This document shows positions 57,844 through 64,000 of a stretch of 64,000 nucleotides of DNA, in pieces; positions within the stretch are counted from its first letter, which is position 1, and each line of letters opens with the position of its first letter. This DNA comes from Lactifluus volemus (Eukaryota; Basidiomycota; Agaricomycetes; Russulales; Russulaceae): the NCBI GenBank assembly GCA_022376515.1, contig WTXI01000002.1, positions 186,001 through 250,000 on the forward strand. Direction: 5' to 3'. The position numbers and the translations under genes are program-made. The notes under the pieces are model-generated. The model was given only the letters and a program-made list of their open reading frames with translations. It searched no databases and was not told the DNA's origin.

Positions 57844-59035
57844 TCAACATACGGCACCATCAATGCACATAAGGTCGCCGTCATGAACAAGAGCCATGTC
57901 GCATTCGGGTGACTGCTGCATGACATCATTGAATCGGACGCCCTGCGACGTGAGTCCAAGTACTCACCATAGATAGGTAATGTAGAAGCGTGTGAAGGGG
58001 ATCCTGATACTTCGATGTGTTAACGGAAGGTCGGAGGACGGTAAATGGACAGGTTTACATTTGTATCCGCAGGGATTGTTACCAGTTGAGTGTCGAATTC
58101 AGGTTCATGTCCACCTGAATCCTGATCGGGGTCCGCTGCCGCTCGAACCCTCGGTAATATTTTCAGAAATCTGGTGACATGGAAACCTCTGACGAATATG
58201 CACTGATTCTGAGGCAAATCCTGATACCATCCGAGTCGTATCAGGCCAAATACTGTCGCGGGGTAGACGAACAAGCGTACCTGGCCACTTGGACCTGGAT
58301 TGAACGACACTCCTCGAGTATCTGCACGGGAGACCTGCTACATTACATTGACACCTGAAATATCGGTAGTAACTCCGAAGGACACCCGTTCCTCAACCTG
58401 GCTCTTCGAGAATGCCACATTGGCGGACGATCTTGCAAGATGACGGCCGGTGACCAAAATGATGTCTTCCATTTTTATCCCTAACCCAAGGTTCTGGGCG
58501 AATGCAAACCAGACATCGATATGCTTGATTAGCCATTTTCCAAAATCTCCGACAGCGACGGTGTCCTTGCATTGAGCTGGCACGGGAAGAGATAAGATTG
58601 CACCCTTCTTCCTAGAGCATAGATATGTGACTCTTTCAGTTTCCGGCCTGACAAGTGCCAGTGGTCAGTGAGTGACAAGAAGATTTGTAGAGGTGACCTC
58701 AATTACTCAGAGGCATTTATTCCGAATACATCAGGGTCAGTTCTGACTTCTGTAGAATGGAAGTCATTGGGGCTAAGTGTACTCGTGCAAATATGGGATT
58801 GTTCATTGAGTTCTAGTGGTTCGTAGTATTCTGGAACGCTGGGGCTTTGTAATTCATGTTCACTGGCGAGTAGAGCATTGAAAAGACGATGGAATCTGCC
58901 ACGGCGGATGAAACCAACGTCGCCCACTTCCACAGAGTTATATAGTCCCCCTGGACCTGGTTCCCATAGGGCACATCCATAAGCAGGATACTTTGATCCA
59001 AGCTCGTCACGGAAAATGTCGTAGTTCATTACCAC
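57844..59035 (-). pseudogene. NQC-I-F-V-R-G-F family gene, copy 1, with nonsense codon
   Basis: Five exons with introns at 58648-58706, 58221-58280, 58004-58058 and 57916-57967 total 322 codons in phase, matching the copy in unit 2 intron for intron. The family is common in Agaricomycetes and its function is unknown to me. Recognisable marks are GGLYNSVEVGDVGFIRRG, CSRKKGAILSLPVPAQC, the motif QNQCIFVRGFHV, and the C-terminal DPLHTLLHYLSM followed by SPECDMALVHD. A TAG at 58338-58340 replaces the tryptophan codon TGG of the other copy (VMWQ), so the protein would end after about 230 residues. The rest of the frame is undamaged, so the loss is recent. Confidence 0.75.
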
Positions 59036-59546
59036 TATGGAGGGGAACTTGAAGTAGGATGGGAAAAACCGAGCAGATCGTAAAACAACTTGTCGTCGTA
59101 GCCCTTATCGTGATCGCGATATCCGAAAATAGAATTGTGAACTTGAAGTGCATCGCCCCATATCATGATGATCATTCGTTGGGTGCCAGTGCGGCTCGAT
59201 TCACGTGATCTGTCATCTGCGATGAGTCTGCATCACAGCGCATCCGCTCCTTCGCGTCACGTCTCAGTGCTACGACGCCGTGGAGCTCGGCCTGGCTGTT
59301 GTGTTTGTCCACAAAATCACTTCCTAGTCATTTATCAGTAAATGTTCAGGTCAGCTGTGAAGTTGCAAGTGAAGTTGGGTCTAGGGATACGATATGCACG
59401 TTTCATCTTCGAATGTTTTTCCTTCCGTACGTTACAAAGGTGCCATCAGGTTCGTAAGAGATAGAGAACAGTGTATACTGTATAGTATCTGAACTCGGAT
59501 AAGGTTTTCCTTGTATCAAAATCGGTCCTGTTAGTGCAGCGTATTA

Positions 59547-61248
59547 CTATTTTTGTCCTTGATACGACGTAGGAAGAGCAAGTGCCGGGGGATGGTGCAA
59601 AGAACTGGTGGCAGTGAGGGTAGAGTCACCGGGTGGCGTCATTCCTTGCCAACTATGGACGGTAACAGGGCGATTTGAACGCTGACGCTCGGTTATGAAT
59701 GGCTCGATGTTTGATCCGGAAATCTCATCCCCCCATAGGTAAAGATCCTGCAGTGCAGGAAACACCCCAGCCGATTCGTCAAGCCTCTGCAGAACCGACA
59801 AGATGTGTGCACGCAACCCGCGAGATATATACAAGGTATGAACGGCATCAAACGGGCGGAAAATTTCCAGCAGTTCCGTGGGATCTATGTCGGCTTGCCA
59901 AGTTGATGCCTCATGAAATCCGTCGTCTTGGAAGTCGAGCAATTTAACACAGGACAAGGGGAACGAAACCTGGCTGAATATTTCTGCCATAGATGAGACC
60001 TGAACTTCTCTTGTGCATAAGATTCTCAAAGAGAATCTGGCGAGAGATGCGTTCAGAAGTCTGATCTCCACCTCGCCACCACTGAAGACAATCTCCGCTC
60101 GATTGTCTGACATGACTATCGGTGAGCAACAAATCAACCGATGGAGTTGTCCTTGGAAGTTAAAGACGAGCTGGTTGAAGAGTGCGATATTGATAACTTC
60201 GAGTACTGGTGCATCGAATCGAGCCACGAGGTCATTTAAGTACTCGCTGTACCCTCGAAACTGGAAGAGTGTGAGAGAGGGAAAGACAACGCGTGTAAGC
60301 GGTGGTGGGATGCTGATTGGATTAAGGATGAAAACCGGGGCTTTGAATCCGATGGTAAGGGACTTGAGATTGGTCAAGGTGGAGAGACACACAACTATTT
60401 CCTCTGGTGAAATGTAACCCGTACGTGGTACATCATGAAGGTGGAGCTCTGAAAGGCCACTAGAAGACAAAAGAAGTCGAGGTAATGTCGGGAATGATAT
60501 GCCGTGCAAGGTGAGTTCTCGTAGGAGTGGGGCAAATCGACCTAAGAACCTATCGGGAAGTGCCGGCGCATCCTCACCTTCGGCATCGGGACGAAGCGAA
60601 AGACGTTGGAGTGCAGGAAATGGCTCTTGCATCGCTGAGGCCAAACGCTCCAGTGGTATTCTTATCCCAGAGAGCGAAATTTCGTATATGCGGTCGGGAT
60701 GCATGAGTGCAGCAATAATGTTATCCCCAAGCTTGACATGGGACGATCGTATTTCGATGGGGAGGGGGGGCCAGACATCCAACAATTTCCCCACTGGAGT
60801 ACTGTCGGTGCAGACAAGGCGCAGATCGAGACGGATCGGCGATGAAAACACGATGCCTCGCCACCTTCGACATATGTGCACTAGTTTTTTCCACGCCTTC
60901 GCCCGTTCCCCCGAAATAAGTTCATGAAATTTTAAGCAGAATCCAAAGATGTCTAAGAGGACATTGTCTGGGAGCGTGGAGATTGTAGCACGTGGTAAAA
61001 TATGATCTGCGCCATTCAATAAGCGATTGTTTTGAGCGCAGCGCATACCACAAACCTCGTCGTAAATGCTTTCGTTTGAAGCCAGGCACTTTTAAAAGAC
61101 GTCGGGCAAGACGGAAGGGAGAAATGAGGAGTGAAGCGGGGCCAGACGTAGGCGGAGACGAAGGAATGGGTCTTAAGGTAAGGCCTAGTCTCTCAAAATC
61201 TGAGCCAAGATCATCTGCTGAGTTTTCGAATATGTATTTTGACAACAT
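59547..61248 (-). CDS. F-box protein, duplication unit 2
   Basis: Two exons with a 49-nt intron (61007-61055), the same length and position as in unit 1, give 551 codons (550 residues). The first exon is longer than in unit 1, with an Arg/Lys-rich insert (PFRLARRLLKVPGFKRKHL). An upstream in-frame ATG at 61308 exists only in this copy. The F-box reads ISTLPDNVLLDIFGFC, then LVHICRRWRGIVFSSPIRLDLRL. Leucine-rich segments follow, and the end (LQDLYLWGDEISGSNIEPF) matches the other copy. The frame has no damage. Probable SCF substrate receptor, target unknown. Confidence 0.85.
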
Positions 61249-61469
61249 GGCTACTTTCGCCTTTTGGGTCTTGCTGGAACTGGAAGGAAGCCAGTCTGGA
61301 TGAGCCATTAGAGACCGTCACTATGGAACCCATCGTGACTGCTCATACACACCACACTGAACTTGGAGTATATTTGGCTTGGACTCCTGTAGATAACCGA
61401 TAACTACATCTGGCTGGAAACTTTCCAGTGACTGAAAGAGTGAACAGGGTGATGCCAACGATAGATATA

Positions 61470-62669
61470 TCAACATACGGCACCATCAAAACACATAAGG
61501 TCGTTGTCATGAACAAGAGCCATGTCGCATTCGGGTGACTGCTGCATGACATCGTTGAATTGGACGCCCTGCAACGTGAGTCCAAGTACTCACCACAGAA
61601 AGGTAATGTAGAAGCGTGTGAAGGGGATCCTGATACTTCGACGTGTTAAAGGAAGGTCGGAGGACGGTAAATGGACAGGTTTACGTTTGTATTCGCGGGG
61701 ATTGTTACAAGTTGCGTGTCGAATTCAGGTTCATGTCCACCTGAATCCTGATCTAGGTTCGCTTCTGCTCGAAGCCTCGGTACTATGTTCAGAAATCTGG
61801 TGACATGGAAACCTCTGACGAATATGCACTGATTCTGAGGCAAATCCTGATATCATCCGAGTCGTATCAGGCCAAATGCTGTCGCGGGGTGGACGGGGAA
61901 AGTGAACAAGCGTACCTGGCCACTTGGACCTGAATTGAACGACACTCCCCGAATATCTTCACGGGAGAACTGCCACATTACATTGATACCTGAAGTATCG
62001 GTGGTAACTCCGAAGGACACCTGTTCCCCAAGCTGGCTCTCCGAGAATGCCACATTGGCGGACGATCTCGCGAGATGACGGCCGGTGACCAAAATGATGT
62101 CCTCCATGCGATTTATCCCTAACCCAAGGTTTCGGGCGAACGCAAACCAGACGTCGATATGCTTGATTAGCCATTTTCCAAAATCTCCAATGGCGATGGT
62201 GTTCGCGCATTGAGCTGGCACGGGAAGAGATAAGATTGCACCCTTCTTCCTAGAGCATAAATATGTGACTCGTTCAGGTTCCGGACTGACAAGAGGTCAG
62301 TGACAAGAAGATCTGCAGAGATGACATCAATTACTCAGAGGCACCGGGACGTATTCCGAGTACACTAGGCTCGATTGTGACTTCTGTAGAACGGAAGTCA
62401 TTGGGACTGAGTGAGCTCGTGCAAATATGCGGTTGTCTATTGGGTTTTAGTGGTTTGTGGTATTCCGGAACGCTGGGGCTTTGTAAGTGATGTCCTCTAG
62501 CAAGTAGAGCATTGAAAAGACGATGGAATCTGCCTTCGCGAATGAAACCAACGTCGCCCACTTCCACTGAGGTATAAAGTCCCCCTGGACCTGGCTCCCA
62601 TAGGGCATGTCCATAAGCAGGATACTTTGATCCAAGCTCGTCACGGAAAATGTCGTAGTTCATCACCAC
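61470..62669 (-). CDS. NQC-I-F-V-R-G-F family protein, copy 2, intact
   Basis: Five exons with introns at 62287-62335, 61847-61915, 61630-61684 and 61542-61593 give 975 nt (324 residues). The order is an N-terminal segment PAYGHALWEPGPGGLY and SVEVGDVGFIREG, then CSRKKGAILSLPVPAQC, LVTGRHLARSSANVAFSES, QNQCIFVRGFHV, and a C-terminal DPLHTLLHYLSV joined to SPECDMALVHDNDLM. No signal peptide or membrane helix is visible, so it is probably cytosolic or nuclear. The family is expanded in mushrooms and relatives and has no known activity that I can name. Linkage with an F-box gene is kept in both duplication units. The start could also be two codons later. Confidence 0.75.
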
Positions 62670-62838
62670 TACCGTATAGAAGTGAACTTGGGATCATGGG
62701 AAAGAACATGCCGTATTGGGTTGTGAATTCATTTCGTCACGTGACCTGGCACTCTGTATCGGCGGAGCTCCTTTTCTTCGCGTCGCAGTTCAGTTGCTGT
62801 GACACCGGCGTTCCTGTGGCCTTCGTTGCTCACCGGTA

Positions 62839-64000
62839 CGCTTCACTGGAGTTCAACGTTCAGCCCGGCGGTGGGCCGCCAGTGGCAGTTGTCCCGTTAA
62901 AGCCTGAAGTGCATGTATCCTGTAATGACTGTGCAGTTACAGTATTATCTCAATGACTTGGAATCAAACTACTTTATTATTCATGAACGTTGAATTATTT
63001 CCATTGGCAGTAGCTCTCGACAAAAACCATTGGCCAACAACAAGGTTCAACTTCATGGCTCAAATAGCTCCTGGCAATACACGTTTCAAAATTCACATGT
63101 CAAATTGTCAAGTTCAAGTTGCCACTTATTACGACTTTGTTTACCATAATCACTGAATCACCTCATTCACATCATGATGAACACCAATCATCAATCATTT
63201 CTTGCCATTGGGCACCCAGTTAGAAACCGGTCATAATGAACTTGGGTCCGATGACATTCTGATGTGGAACAGCCATCACAAGCACATAACGTGCTATTGA
63301 TACAATAATTTCTTCTGGTTAAGTTGGTGATGGGATGGCCTCTGAATTTGTCATACGATGACATGCGTTCCCACGTTATGACCGGGCCGGACGATGGCCC
63401 GGTCAGTAGAAGCCGAAGTCGCGGCTGCGGGACTCCGAGGGCCTCGGGAGCGATGTATGGGCCCCTCGGCCCATGTACAGCACCACAGCGATGAGGAGTT
63501 CGTCTATAGCTTCTCGCTCATAACTTTTGGAGTAATTTTGACTGTCTTAAGCAACTTGGGGCACTGCAGGAGGGTTGTTAGGTTGTGCGTGTTAAGAAGA
63601 CTTAGCTGTTGCATTGGTAACTGTAACTGGTTGCATTGTATCTGATTGTCTGTGTGCACCTGTGGAAAGGTGGCTGAACATCGCGTCTAATACCAATAGT
63701 CGAACACCACCGTCACCGTGACGCTCACTCGTCGTCATGGTCGACAACAGGACATTGCCAGCGGAATCCATAAAGCCAGTCACTGGCTCGGACTTTCAAT
63801 TTCAAGTTGTGCTTAAGTTAGTCAAATCACTCGGGCCGGCAATCACCGCTGCTTCCCTGTCTGGTCTCATGTCACAGTCCCGTTTCCATCAATGATTTGG
63901 CCCCACTGGCAGTTACTTCGCTGCTCGTACTTTACATCCCGAGTGCCCCGTTCTTTCTGCGTCGGTCGATCATGATGGATAACACAGGCACAGGAACCGG
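62839..64000. other. Right end of the window, no supported genes
   Basis: Apart from the possible start of a third duplication unit at 62,825-62,875, only short frames on both strands are seen. No motifs, repeats or splice-supported coding were found. Confidence 0.4.

Larger units (their letters stand above)
55735..59286. repeat. Tandem segmental duplication, unit 1
   Basis: About 3.55 kb repeated head-to-tail by the next unit. Both units carry, on the minus strand, one NQC-family gene upstream of one F-box gene, with matching spacing and intron positions. The first shared blocks are GGCCTGGCTGTTG-type sequence near 55,740 and 59,295, followed by near-identical GTTGGGTCTAGGGATA.GATA at about 55,825 and 59,382. 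The unit edges are approximate. Confidence 0.85.
59287..62838. repeat. Tandem segmental duplication, unit 2
   Basis: This is the second unit of the head-to-tail pair, with the same gene order and orientation. Beyond it, about 62,825-62,875 again resembles the beginning of unit 1 (GCTCACCGG.ACGCTTCA followed by GTTCAGCC), which suggests the start of a third, truncated unit. The edges are approximate. Confidence 0.8.

Overview
The window is nuclear DNA of a basidiomycete fungus, most likely an Agaricomycete. The signs are very short introns (about 47-97 nt, two of them probably GC-AG), large F-box protein families, a secreted cysteine-rich protein with a CBM19-like domain, a multi-copy family of unknown function with an NQC-I-F-V-R-G-F motif, and Helitron-like and hAT-like DNA transposons. 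Exon joins below were derived by hand from reading frame, splice signals and remembered family sequences. No alignment or search was run.

Left arm, 1-14 kb, is mostly ordinary: VPS54 (GARP tethering complex, minus, running off the left edge), SAM37/metaxin-like mitochondrial import factor, an orphan coding stretch, a small predicted membrane protein, a secreted CBM19-like protein and a 15-exon MFS drug:H+ antiporter, with gene-poor gaps between them.

Middle, 15-38 kb, is a transposon-rich accessory region. A WD40-repeat pseudogene is split by a hAT-like element with a perfect 8-bp target duplication. A degenerate Helitron-like gene (PIF1 helicase plus a peptidase-like domain) is split by a second hAT-like element with its own perfect 8-bp duplication. 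A family of elements with CATCAG termini follows: one intact 3.37-kb copy interrupts an F-box gene at a TA dinucleotide, one 1.6-kb copy lies near 33 kb, and one truncated end lies near 22 kb. Their GC-rich interiors share sequence with each other and apparently with a hAT-like element. F-box fragments and a degenerate copy of the secreted-protein gene lie among them.

Right arm, 39-64 kb, holds ECL1-like, TLC-domain, F-box, GPI-type cupredoxin, mitochondrial thioredoxin and G-protein gamma genes. It ends in a roughly 3.55-kb tandem duplication, each unit carrying one F-box gene and one NQC-family gene. The second gene has a nonsense mutation in unit 1 and is intact in unit 2.
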